Positions 9,891 through 17,971 of a DNA stretch of 33,483 bases are shown piece after piece. The notes beneath the pieces were generated by a model. That model ran no database searches. It was not told the DNA's origin and saw only the letters and a program-made list of their open reading frames with translations. Made by a program: the position numbers and the translations under genes. Where the stretch lies: contig JAMCQF010000055.1 of assembly GCA_023379605.1 (NCBI GenBank), positions 1-33,483 of the forward strand, written 5' to 3'. The DNA is from Actinomycetota bacterium (lineage in GTDB: Bacteria; Actinomycetota; Acidimicrobiia; Acidimicrobiales; JAMCQF01). Each line of letters opens with the position of its first letter. Within the stretch, counting starts at the first letter, position 1.

Positions 9891-10487
9891 TTATCCCACC
9901 GCAACCAGGTTGACCACAAAGACAAGTGTCTCGCCTGGAAGAATGCCCGATCCAGCAGGCGGCTGATCACCATAGCCAAGGTTTGGCGGAATTACCAGCT
10001 CTCTCTCGCCGCCTACCTTCATCCCTGGCAGGCCTCGAACCCAGCCAGGGATCAAGCTGTTGGCTTTCAAGATGAAGGTAGCTGGAGGACCCTGCCCCCA
10101 GGTGGCGCTGAACGCCTTTCCGGTGGAGCATGAGACGCCAACGTACTGAACTGTCACGGAATCGCCCAGCTCTGCGCTGGCACCACTGCCCATCTTCAAG
10201 TTCTCCACAACCAACGACTTGGGCGCTACCTTAGGCATCTTTACTTCAGGCTCTCCCGCTACGGTGGGGGCTGCTGCGGGCTTGCATGGCTGGCCGGGCC
10301 CTGAACCGTGATCGGTGGAGGTGGATGCTGGGGTGGCTGCAGGCGGCGAGGCCTCTCTGCCAGAGGCGCCCGAGCTGCTGGAAGCCCCGCTCGTGCAAGC
10401 CGCTAACGCCACCGCAATCGCCAAGCCAGTCGCTGCCACTTTCCACCTGTCACGGTGGTTCAAGGGACCGTTCATATGCTGCAACAT
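9891..10487 (-). CDS. FKBP-type peptidyl-prolyl isomerase, predicted lipoprotein
   Basis: Signal peptide with lipobox ALAAC, low-complexity Ser/Gly linker, FKBP core (VTVQYVGVSCSTGKAFSATWGQGPPATFILKANSLIPGWVRGLPGMKVGGERELVIPPNLGYGDQPP). Confidence 0.9.
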   Translation of the reverse strand: MLQHMNGPLNHRDRWKVAATGLAIAVALAACTSGASSSSGASGREASPPAATPASTSTDHGSGPGQPCKPAAAPTVAGEPEVKMPKVAPKSLVVENLKMGSGASAELGDSVTVQYVGVSCSTGKAFSATWGQGPPATFILKANSLIPGWVRGLPGMKVGGERELVIPPNLGYGDQPPAGSGILPGETLVFVVNLVAVG

Positions 10488-10513
10488 TGCCGCAGGTTAG
10501 CGGATCGAGCCAG

Positions 10514-10539
10514 ACCAAGGCTTGGTAGTCCATATGGAC
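10514..10539. promoter_or_regulatory. Two adjacent perfect dyads: ACCAAG-G-CTTGGT (10514-10526) and GTCCATATGGAC (10528-10539)
   Basis: Direct reading; located in the divergent FKBP / kdp intergenic region. Confidence 0.4.
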
Positions 10540-10700
10540 CAGTACGCTCCTGGGCAGGCTCAAGCGCTTTAAGGCACATGGATCACCTTTATCCAGCGCT
10601 GAGTGGCTCCCTAAGTGGGAGTCGAGCCGTTCACAGATTATTTATGCAGACAAGGCCGCGTTCACTTCCTGTTCACACCCGCTCAAGACACCATCTATTC

Positions 10701-10784
10701 ATGGCTGATGTGCTTAGCGTGCTGGCAGTAATGCTATTCGTAGCAGTGATGCTGGGCCTTATAAGGGCACTGGAGCGAGTGTGA
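10701..10784 (+). CDS. 27-aa single-TM small protein upstream of kdpF (MADVLSVLAVMLFVAVMLGLIRALERV)
   Basis: ATG at 10701, one hydrophobic helix ending in a charged ALERV tail, stop overlaps the GTG start of kdpF (GTGA). Confidence 0.6.
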   Translation: MADVLSVLAVMLFVAVMLGLIRALERV

Positions 10785-10870
10785 GCGTCACCGACATCGT
10801 GCTGCTTGTGGTCTCCGGCCTGCTCTTTGTCTACCTGGGCGTGGCTCTTTTCAACCCGGAGCGGTTCTGA
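10781..10870 (+). CDS. kdpF: K+-transporting ATPase small subunit KdpF
   Basis: Translation VSVTDIVLLVVSGLLFVYLGVALFNPERF has the KdpF-type YLxxALxxPERF tail; stop overlaps the kdpA ATG. Confidence 0.9.
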   Translation: MSVTDIVLLVVSGLLFVYLGVALFNPERF

Positions 10871-12561
10871 TGGGACTTCTCTGGACCCTTGTCGTGCTCG
10901 TGGTGGCCATGGCGATCTCCTGGCGGTTCCTCGGCTCCTATCTGGTCGCGGTATATGATGGAAAGACGTCCTGGCTGGGGTTCATCGAGCGTCCCTTGTA
11001 CCGCATCCTCAGAGTAGACCCAAAGGTCGAGCAGTCCTGGCAACGCTACGGGGGAGCCCTCATAGTGTTCTCAGGTGTCGCGATACTGGTGACCTATGGC
11101 ATGCTCCGCCTTCAGGGGTCGCTCCCACTCAATCCGCAGCACCTACCTGGCGTCACCCCTGCGCTGTCTTTTAATACTGCCGTTTCGTTTGTCACCAACA
11201 CCAATTGGCAGAACTACGCGGGCGGCTCGACTATGTCCTATCTCTCTCAAATGGGTGCTCTGGCAGTGCAGAACTTTGTCAGCGCTGCGGTGGGCATAGC
11301 TGTGGCGGTAGCGCTTATCCGTGGCTTTGCGAGGAAGGGCTCCTCTACCATCGGAAACTTCTGGGTCGACACGACAAGGGGAGTGCTCTATGTACTAATA
11401 CCTATTGCCTTCCTGGCCGGGCTCGTCTTCGTCGCGCAAGGAGCATTGCAGACCCTTGGCGGGCCCGTCCACATCCACGATGCACTAAACGGGATGAGCC
11501 AGACGATCCCGCGCGGTCCCGTGGCTTCGCAGGAGGCCATCAAGCAGCTAGGGACCAATGGGGGCGGGTACTTCAACGCCAACGGTGCCGACCCATTCGA
11601 GAACCCGACGGGACTTACAAACCTTCTTTCTATCGTGCTACTGCTCGCCATCCCCGTGGCGCTCACCTATACCTTCGGCAAGATGGTTGGCAGCGTCCGC
11701 CAAGGTGTCGCCGTGCTGGCGGCAATGACCATAATCTTCGGTACCTGGGTAGGCTTCACCGTCGCAGCAGAGCACGGGCCCAACCCCGCCGTTGCCGCCG
11801 CAGGGCTTGTGCACCAGCCCACTGGAAACATGGAGGGCAAAGAGACCCGTTTCGGAGACACATCATCTGCTCTTTACAATGCCGCGTCCACCCAGACCTC
11901 CACCGGGTCGGTTGACTCCTCAGCTGACTCCTACACACCGATAGGTGGCTTTGGGATGTTATCTGGAATGATGCTCGGCGAGATCAGTCCAGGCGGAGTC
12001 GGGAGTGGCCTTTACACAATCCTTCTCTTTGCCATTATGGCGGTATTCCTTGGAGGGCTCATGGTCGGCAGGACTCCTGAGTACCTGGGCAAGAAGATCC
12101 AGTCAAAGGAGGTGAAGCTGGCAGCTTTGGGGGTCCTCGTCATGCCCATAACCGTTTTGGTCCTCACCGCGATCGCGGTTGCCATCCCAGCCGGAAGAGC
12201 AGGCCCCTTGAACAAGGGTCCCCAGGGATTCTCTGAGATCCTGTACGCGTTCACTTCCCAGGCAAACAATAACGGCTCGGCATTCGCCGGCCTGAACGCA
12301 AACACCGCTTTTTACAACATAACCGGGTCTATAGCGATGCTCCTTGGTCGCTTCGCCATTATCGTGCCGGTTCTCGCCCTGGCTGGCACTCTAGGCTCCA
12401 AGAGTCTCGTACCCACATCAACAGGGACTTTCCGCACTGACACTCCCCTGTTTGTCGGGCTGCTGATTGGCGTGATCCTGATCGTCGGTGGCCTGACGTT
12501 CTTCCCTGGGATCGCGCTAGGTCCAATAGTAGAGCAGCTAAGCCACGGGAAGTTATTTTGA
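10870..12561 (+). CDS. kdpA: Potassium-transporting ATPase subunit KdpA
   Basis: [38 protein letters not shown], and [20 protein letters not shown] filter motifs. Confidence 0.97.
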   Translation: MGLLWTLVVLVVAMAISWRFLGSYLVAVYDGKTSWLGFIERPLYRILRVDPKVEQSWQRYGGALIVFSGVAILVTYGMLRLQGSLPLNPQHLPGVTPALSFNTAVSFVTNTNWQNYAGGSTMSYLSQMGALAVQNFVSAAVGIAVAVALIRGFARKGSSTIGNFWVDTTRGVLYVLIPIAFLAGLVFVAQGALQTLGGPVHIHDALNGMSQTIPRGPVASQEAIKQLGTNGGGYFNANGADPFENPTGLTNLLSIVLLLAIPVALTYTFGKMVGSVRQGVAVLAAMTIIFGTWVGFTVAAEHGPNPAVAAAGLVHQPTGNMEGKETRFGDTSSALYNAASTQTSTGSVDSSADSYTPIGGFGMLSGMMLGEISPGGVGSGLYTILLFAIMAVFLGGLMVGRTPEYLGKKIQSKEVKLAALGVLVMPITVLVLTAIAVAIPAGRAGPLNKGPQGFSEILYAFTSQANNNGSAFAGLNANTAFYNITGSIAMLLGRFAIIVPVLALAGTLGSKSLVPTSTGTFRTDTPLFVGLLIGVILIVGGLTFFPGIALGPIVEQLSHGKLF

Positions 12562-14654
12562 TGGAGCCCAACATGCAAGCAGCTCCCCAAGCCGATCACG
12601 GTCTGTCCCCCTCGCATTCCTTAGAGCACAAAGCCAGGGGCGTGGCTACGCGCAGAGGGCTGTTCGACCCTGAGATCCTTCGACAGGCAGCCAAGGACGC
12701 CTTCCGCAAGCTCAACCCCATGGTGCAGATGCGCAACCCTGTGATGTTCGTCGTCTTGGTGGGCACGGTGGTAACCTTTGTCGAGGCCCTTCGCCACCCC
12801 GACAAGTTCACCTGGGGCATAACGATCTGGCTGGCTCTTACCGTGCTATTTGCCAACTTCGCTGAAGCAGTAGCAGAGGGAAGGGGAAAAGCACAGGCCG
12901 ACACCTTGCGCAAGATGCGATCGGACACCGATGCCAGACGGCTGCTCCAGAATGGGGGCGAGGAGCGAGTGGCAGCTGCGCAACTTGTCAAGGGAGATTG
13001 TGTGGTCTGCGAGGCTGGTGACATCATTCCCTCTGATGGCGAGGTGATCCAAGGCGTAGCATCTGTGGACGAATCTGCCATCACCGGGGAGTCAGCTCCC
13101 GTGATACGAGAGTCGGGCGGCGACCGATCAGCGGTGACAGGAGGAACCAAGGTCCTCTCGGACAGAATCGTCGTCCAGATTACCGCCGAACCTGGACATA
13201 CGTTCATGGACCGGATGATCTCCCTGGTCGAAGGCGCCAATCGTCAAAAGACTCCCAACGAGATAGCGCTTACGATCCTGCTCGCCGCGCTTACCATCGT
13301 CTTCTTACCGGTAGTCGTATCTCTCGAGCCGTTCGGGCGCTACTCTGGCAGCACAGTATCTGTGGTTGTGCTGGTGGCACTGCTGGTATGCCTGATCCCA
13401 ACCACGATAGGCGCGCTCCTCTCTGCGATCGGCATTGCCGGGATGGACCGTCTCGTGCAGCGAAACGTACTAGCCATGAGCGGAAGGGCCGTAGAGGCGG
13501 CGGGAGACGTGCAGACCCTGCTTTTGGACAAGACCGGCACCATAACCCTAGGAAACCGGATGGCATCGGCGTTCCTGCCCGTAGGAGGCCACAGCGAGAC
13601 AGAGCTGGCTGACGCGGCCCAGCTGGCTTCACTGGCAGATGAGACCCCTGAAGGGCGATCGATAGTGGTCCTTGCGAAGGAGCGGTTTGGACTGCGCGAG
13701 CGCGAGCTCTCAGGCGAGCACTCCTTTGTCCCCTTCTCTGCCACCACACGCATGTCCGGATTGGACGTGGGAGGCCGAGAGATACGCAAAGGGGCTGCAG
13801 AGGCGGTGCGTCAGTGGGTTTCCTCCAAGACGGGAACGATCCCCAAGGAGCTGGACCAGGTCGTAGAAAGAGTGGCTCGAGCTGGATCCACCCCACTGGC
13901 GGTTGCCGACGGCAAGGAGATCCTCGGAGTTATAGAGCTGAAAGACGTCGTGAAGCAGGGGATAAAGGAGCGTTTTGCCGATCTGCGCGCTATGGGCATA
14001 CGCACCGTGATGATCACAGGTGACAACCCGCTTACCGCAGCGGCAATTGCCCAAGAAGCAGGTGTGGACGACTACCTGGCCGAGGCGACGCCAGAGACCA
14101 AGATGGAGCTCATAAAAGCAGAGCAGCAGGACGGCAAGCTCGTAGCGATGACAGGCGACGGGACAAACGATGCCCCCGCCCTTGCCCAGGCCGATGTGGG
14201 AGTCGCCATGAACACCGGTACTACAGCTGCAAAAGAGGCCGGCAACATGGTGGACCTGGACTCCAATCCCACCAAGCTGATCGAGGTGGTAGAGATCGGA
14301 AAGCAGCTCCTTATCACCCGAGGGGCGCTCACCACCTTCTCAATAGCCAACGATGTGGCCAAGTACTTCGCGATCATACCTGCGCTGTTCGTTGCCACAT
14401 ACCCCCAGCTGGGTGCCTTGAATATCATGCGCCTGCATAGCCCTGCCAGTGCAGTGCTATCTGCAGTGATCTTCAACGCCTTAGTCATAATCGCGCTCAT
14501 ACCCCTTGCGCTACGAGGCGTGCGGTTCAAAGCCACTAGTGCTGCAGCGATACTAAGGCGCAACGTTGCAATCTACGCCGTTGGGGGGATCATCACGCCT
14601 TTTATCTTCATAAAGCTGATCGACATGGTCCTTACGGCTACGAGGCTCTACTGA
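12561..14654 (+). CDS. kdpB: Potassium-transporting P-type ATPase subunit KdpB
   Basis: [27 protein letters not shown], phosphorylation motif [16 protein letters not shown], and [28 protein letters not shown] 12561 overlaps the kdpA stop. Confidence 0.97.
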   Translation: MEPNMQAAPQADHGLSPSHSLEHKARGVATRRGLFDPEILRQAAKDAFRKLNPMVQMRNPVMFVVLVGTVVTFVEALRHPDKFTWGITIWLALTVLFANFAEAVAEGRGKAQADTLRKMRSDTDARRLLQNGGEERVAAAQLVKGDCVVCEAGDIIPSDGEVIQGVASVDESAITGESAPVIRESGGDRSAVTGGTKVLSDRIVVQITAEPGHTFMDRMISLVEGANRQKTPNEIALTILLAALTIVFLPVVVSLEPFGRYSGSTVSVVVLVALLVCLIPTTIGALLSAIGIAGMDRLVQRNVLAMSGRAVEAAGDVQTLLLDKTGTITLGNRMASAFLPVGGHSETELADAAQLASLADETPEGRSIVVLAKERFGLRERELSGEHSFVPFSATTRMSGLDVGGREIRKGAAEAVRQWVSSKTGTIPKELDQVVERVARAGSTPLAVADGKEILGVIELKDVVKQGIKERFADLRAMGIRTVMITGDNPLTAAAIAQEAGVDDYLAEATPETKMELIKAEQQDGKLVAMTGDGTNDAPALAQADVGVAMNTGTTAAKEAGNMVDLDSNPTKLIEVVEIGKQLLITRGALTTFSIANDVAKYFAIIPALFVATYPQLGALNIMRLHSPASAVLSAVIFNALVIIALIPLALRGVRFKATSAAAILRRNVAIYAVGGIITPFIFIKLIDMVLTATRLY

Positions 14655-15184
14655 TGGGAATCCACCTGCGCCGGGCGGTCATATTGACTGTGTTCTTCTT
14701 CCTCCTGTGTGGACTCGCGTACCCGCTCGCCGAGACGGCCCTGGCCCAAGGGATCTTCGCTCACCAGGCAAACGGCTCTCTGGGTCCCGACGGCTCCACC
14801 CTCATCGGACAGACCTGGGCAGGGCCACAGTGGTTTCACGGCCGCCCGGACCCCAACAACCCAATGGCGACAGGCGGGAGCAACCTGGGCCCTCGCTCAA
14901 AGACGTTGGAGCGCCACGTGGCTGCTCGGATCAAGGCTTTGCGCCAGCTTGGGGTGAGACCCACCTCTGATCTTGTGACCAGCTCTGGAAGTGGAGTGGA
15001 CCCCGACATAAGCCCACGCTCCGCCTATGTACAGATACCAATGGTGGCCCGTGCCACCGGGATCTCCCAACAGCGGCTGCGCAGGCTGGTGGCAAGCCAG
15101 GTGCATCCTGAACAGCTTGGCTTCTTGGGCGCAGCTTACGTAAACGTGCTGGAGCTCAACCAAGCCCTGGCAAGGCTCAAGTGA
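14654..15184 (+). CDS. kdpC: Potassium-transporting ATPase subunit KdpC
   Basis: N-terminal TM, FHGRPDPNNPMATGGSNLGPRSKTL, and LGFLGAAYVNVLELNQAL. Confidence 0.95.
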   Translation: MGIHLRRAVILTVFFFLLCGLAYPLAETALAQGIFAHQANGSLGPDGSTLIGQTWAGPQWFHGRPDPNNPMATGGSNLGPRSKTLERHVAARIKALRQLGVRPTSDLVTSSGSGVDPDISPRSAYVQIPMVARATGISQQRLRRLVASQVHPEQLGFLGAAYVNVLELNQALARLK

Positions 15185-15498
15185 GCACATGGGATTTCAG
15201 CCAGGGCCCGCTCTGGCAGGGAAAGCCCATCGCGCGCAGAGTCGCAGACGCAAGGGCGCGCCGCCGTGCTGTGATCAGCGGTGTGGTGATCTCTGCCAAA
15301 AGCGTGCCTTTTGGTTCCTCGGTTGCCTACGAGTGCATGATAGAAGACGGCACAGGTGAGCTGAGGGTTGTCTTTACCGGCAGAGAGAGCATCCAGGGGC
15401 TGGCAAGAGGGGCCCGATGCACCGTGGAGGCGACTATCCAGGCAAATCACTCAGGTCTTTTCATGCGTGATCCGCTCTATAGGCTGGCAGCTGAGTAG
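15181..15498 (+). CDS. Small OB-fold nucleic-acid-binding-type protein
   Basis: 105 aa; RRRAVISGVVISAKSVPFGSSVAYECMIEDGTGELRVVFTGRESIQGLARGARCTVEATIQANHSGLFMRDPLYRL resembles the tRNA-anti/OB-fold pattern. GTG overlaps the kdpC stop. Confidence 0.65.
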   Translation: MSTWDFSQGPLWQGKPIARRVADARARRRAVISGVVISAKSVPFGSSVAYECMIEDGTGELRVVFTGRESIQGLARGARCTVEATIQANHSGLFMRDPLYRLAAE

Positions 15499-15515
15499 GC
15501 TGTGGCCTTCGAGGT

Positions 15516-16202
15516 CTAGGGCACACCAGGCTCCAGCCTGTAGCCAATCCCCGGATCGGTCCGGACAATCCTACCTTCGGGATCGCCAAGCTTGCGCCTA
15601 AGGCGGTATATGTACACACGAAGGTACTCCCCCTCATCTCCGTAGCTGGGCCCCCAAACTTCTTCTAGGATCATCTTGTGCGTGCAAACCTTCCCGGCGT
15701 GCCTGCCCAGGAACGCCAGAAGATCTAGCTCGCGCTGGGTGAGCTCCAGCCGGATACCGCCCCTGGTTGCCTCGTGATGAACCAGGTCAATTGTGATGTC
15801 TCCAACAGAGATCTCTGCCTCAGAGGGCCTAAGCGCCTCATGCCCCTGGTGGCGCAACGCCACCCTCAAGCGAGCTTCAAGCTCCACCATCCCAAATGGC
15901 TTTGTCATGTAGTCATCCGCCCCTCCATCGAGAGCGGCAACCTTGCGCTCCTCGGTGCCGCCCGCAGAGAGCACAATCACAGGCACTGTGCTCCACTGCC
16001 TGATCCTCTTGCAAACCTCCAAGCCGTCCATGTCGGGCAAGCCCAGATCCAATACGATGACCTCTGGGCTGTCCAATGCCGACTTAGCCAGGCCATCGCT
16101 GCCTGAGGAGGCTTCGTCCACCTCATGGCCCAACGCAGACAGACCGATCCTAAGTGCCCGTAGCAGCGATCTGTCGTCGTCTATGACCAGGACCCTAGCC
16201 AC
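15516..16202 (-). CDS. kdpE: OmpR-family response regulator KdpE
   Basis: Receiver (VLVIDDDRSLLRALRIGL; VIVLDLGLPDMDG; ALDGGADDYMTKPF) and winged-helix output domain (LTQRELDLLAFLGRHAGKVCTHKMILEEVWG; YIYRLRRKLGDPEGRIVRTDPGIGYRL). Confidence 0.93.
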   Translation of the reverse strand: MARVLVIDDDRSLLRALRIGLSALGHEVDEASSGSDGLAKSALDSPEVIVLDLGLPDMDGLEVCKRIRQWSTVPVIVLSAGGTEERKVAALDGGADDYMTKPFGMVELEARLRVALRHQGHEALRPSEAEISVGDITIDLVHHEATRGGIRLELTQRELDLLAFLGRHAGKVCTHKMILEEVWGPSYGDEGEYLRVYIYRLRRKLGDPEGRIVRTDPGIGYRLEPGVP

Positions 16203-16216
16203 CCGTAGCTACCCGC

Positions 16217-17929
16217 TCAGGACGGCACTGCCGCGAGGGGGGCAGCAGGCAGTGTGAACACAAACCTTGCACCGCCACCAGAGCCGCTCTCTACAGATAT
16301 GGTCTTAACCATGCTCCCGAGGGAACTCTTGGCAATGAACAGGCCGAGACCCGCTCCACCGCCCAAACCATTCCCACTCGAGCTCGTCCGCACGAACATG
16401 TCAAAGACCCGCTCTCTCTCCTGGCTGGAGACACCAGGGCCTTGGTCCTCGACTTGGACCGCAACTCTCCCACTGGTGAGCTGGCGGGCGCTCACCACAA
16501 CCGCAGTTCCCTCGGGAGCATGGTTAAGACCATTCTCCAAAAGGTTCACCAGCACCTGGCGTATCAGAAGGAAATCTACCTCCACCTCCGGCAGCTTCTC
16601 GTCCAAGCGCACCTCTACCCGGTAGGGCCACCCGCTCCCAAGTACTCCAAGAGCATCCTCTACAAGGTCCTTCAGCCCAACGGTCTTAAGGCGCAGTCCA
16701 AGGGCCCCTGACTGCACCCTAGTCATGTCCAACAGGCTGGTCACCATCCTGGCGAGCCTGTCGGACTGCGTGTCTATAAGAGTGATGCGCTCGTCCCGGT
16801 CCTCCCCGCGAAGCTCCGCTGCTGGGTCTCTTAGGGTAGAAGCAGAAGCCTTGATGGTTGCCAGAGGCGTCCTTAGGTCATGAGACACAGCTCCAAGCAA
16901 CGTGCTGCGGATCCTGTCTATCTCTTCTAGGAGCTGGGTTCTAAGCGCCTTCTCGCGCAGCCGAGCGCGATCGAGAGCCAGAGCTATGTGATTGGCAAAG
17001 GCGAGGAGAAGCTCCTGTTCGTGCTGGCCCAAGCGAGGGCCTGAGACCCCGAGCAAACCGACAGGCCGGCCCGAGGCAGTCAATGCCAGAGAGTAGATCC
17101 GATGCTGGCGAGCTTTGGGACTTACATCTTTGGAAAGTGGCGCTGGATTGCCTGCGCCGACGCTTGCCAACCTGCCCGAAGGAGGGTTCACCTGATCCAG
17201 CTCACAAGCCGAGAGTGGCACCCCAGCAGCGGCAGTGACCTCCAGGTCACCTTTGGGGCCAGTAGGCAAAAGCAGCACGACGCTGCGTAGCGAGAAAGCC
17301 CCGAGCACGCTGGCAGCGACGAGCTCTGCGAGCTCGGGGAGTGGCTTCTCCTCGAGCAGCATGTCCGATAGCCCAAAGAGACGGCGGGTGTCCTGCTCCC
17401 AGCTAATGGCTCGAGACCTCGCGTCCTTTAAGTTCGCCACCACTCGAGCAACGAGCACCACCACCACCGCATAGACCCCAAGCGCCACCCAGTTCTGGGG
17501 CGCACCGACGACCAAAGTGTAGTAGGGAGGTATGAATACGTAGTCGTAGGCCAGAAATCCCACCGCCACTCCCACGAGCCCAGCAGGGAAGCCCCCCACT
17601 GCCACCCCAGCCACTACGGGCACCACGAGAACCAGAGCCGCAACGGTCACACTCATGTGACCCCTCACCGGCAGCATCCCTACACAAGCCAGGATCACCC
17701 CAGCTACGGTGACCAAAGAGCCGAGTATCGCTTGGCGGACCTGGGAGCCTGGTGTACGCAGTCCCACATCTTCAAGATTACGGCCATTGGCACCATATAA
17801 GCCCAGCCAGCCCGGTGCACCTTGTGTGCAGCCCGGCCCAGTCAGGAGTGACGCCGTGGCTGGTGCACCTTGTGTGCAGCCCGGCCCAGTCAGGACTGAC
17901 GCCGTGGCTGGTGCTGGATGGGATCCCAC
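16217..17929 (-). CDS. KdpD C-terminal-type sensor histidine kinase (DUF4118-like TM domain + GAF-like + HisKA/HATPase), lacking the N-terminal KdpD/USP domains
   Basis: Four-TM block, FLAYDYVFIPPYYTL, GAF-like region, H-box LLGAVSHDLRTPLATIKASASTLRD, N-box NLLENGLNHAPEGT, and G-boxes VEDQGPGVS / GGGAGLGLFIAKSSL. True start may be GTG 17767, placing the repeats outside the CDS. Confidence 0.88.
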   Translation of the reverse strand: MGSHPAPATASVLTGPGCTQGAPATASLLTGPGCTQGAPGWLGLYGANGRNLEDVGLRTPGSQVRQAILGSLVTVAGVILACVGMLPVRGHMSVTVAALVLVVPVVAGVAVGGFPAGLVGVAVGFLAYDYVFIPPYYTLVVGAPQNWVALGVYAVVVVLVARVVANLKDARSRAISWEQDTRRLFGLSDMLLEEKPLPELAELVAASVLGAFSLRSVVLLLPTGPKGDLEVTAAAGVPLSACELDQVNPPSGRLASVGAGNPAPLSKDVSPKARQHRIYSLALTASGRPVGLLGVSGPRLGQHEQELLLAFANHIALALDRARLREKALRTQLLEEIDRIRSTLLGAVSHDLRTPLATIKASASTLRDPAAELRGEDRDERITLIDTQSDRLARMVTSLLDMTRVQSGALGLRLKTVGLKDLVEDALGVLGSGWPYRVEVRLDEKLPEVEVDFLLIRQVLVNLLENGLNHAPEGTAVVVSARQLTSGRVAVQVEDQGPGVSSQERERVFDMFVRTSSSGNGLGGGAGLGLFIAKSSLGSMVKTISVESGSGGGARFVFTLPAAPLAAVPS

Positions 17930-17945
17930 CTCTTGTGCAGCCCAG
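17814..17945. repeat. 48-bp direct repeats: two near-identical copies (17814-17861, 17862-17909) and a degenerate third copy (from 17910)
   Basis: Unit GGTGCACCTTGTGTGCAGCCCGGCCCAGTCAGGA(G/C)TGACGCCGTGGCT, one mismatch between full copies. Each full copy has the dyad TGCAC-N5-GTGCA (e.g. 17816-17830). Confidence 0.95.
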
Positions 17946-17971
17946 GGCAGTCATGAGCCAGAATCGACAGG

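Noticed and set aside
9824-9979. N-terminal extension of the SDR
   Set aside because: Overlaps the FKBP 3' end and the sequence is not SDR-like; GTG 9823 has a good SD.
10540-10700. c-di-AMP (ydaO-type) or K+ riboswitch upstream of kdp
   Set aside because: Only a small CTCCC/GGGAG hairpin is visible; I could not identify the conserved core of either riboswitch. A covariance-model search would be needed.
11205-11915. 236-aa plus-strand ORF inside kdpA
   Set aside because: Alternative-frame shadow of a well-conserved gene, biased composition (Arg/His/Pro-rich).
13291-13896. 201-aa minus-strand ORF inside kdpB
   Set aside because: Antisense shadow of kdpB with no domain.
17814-17945. CRISPR array
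   Set aside because: Contiguous 48-bp repeats without spacers; tandem direct repeats only.
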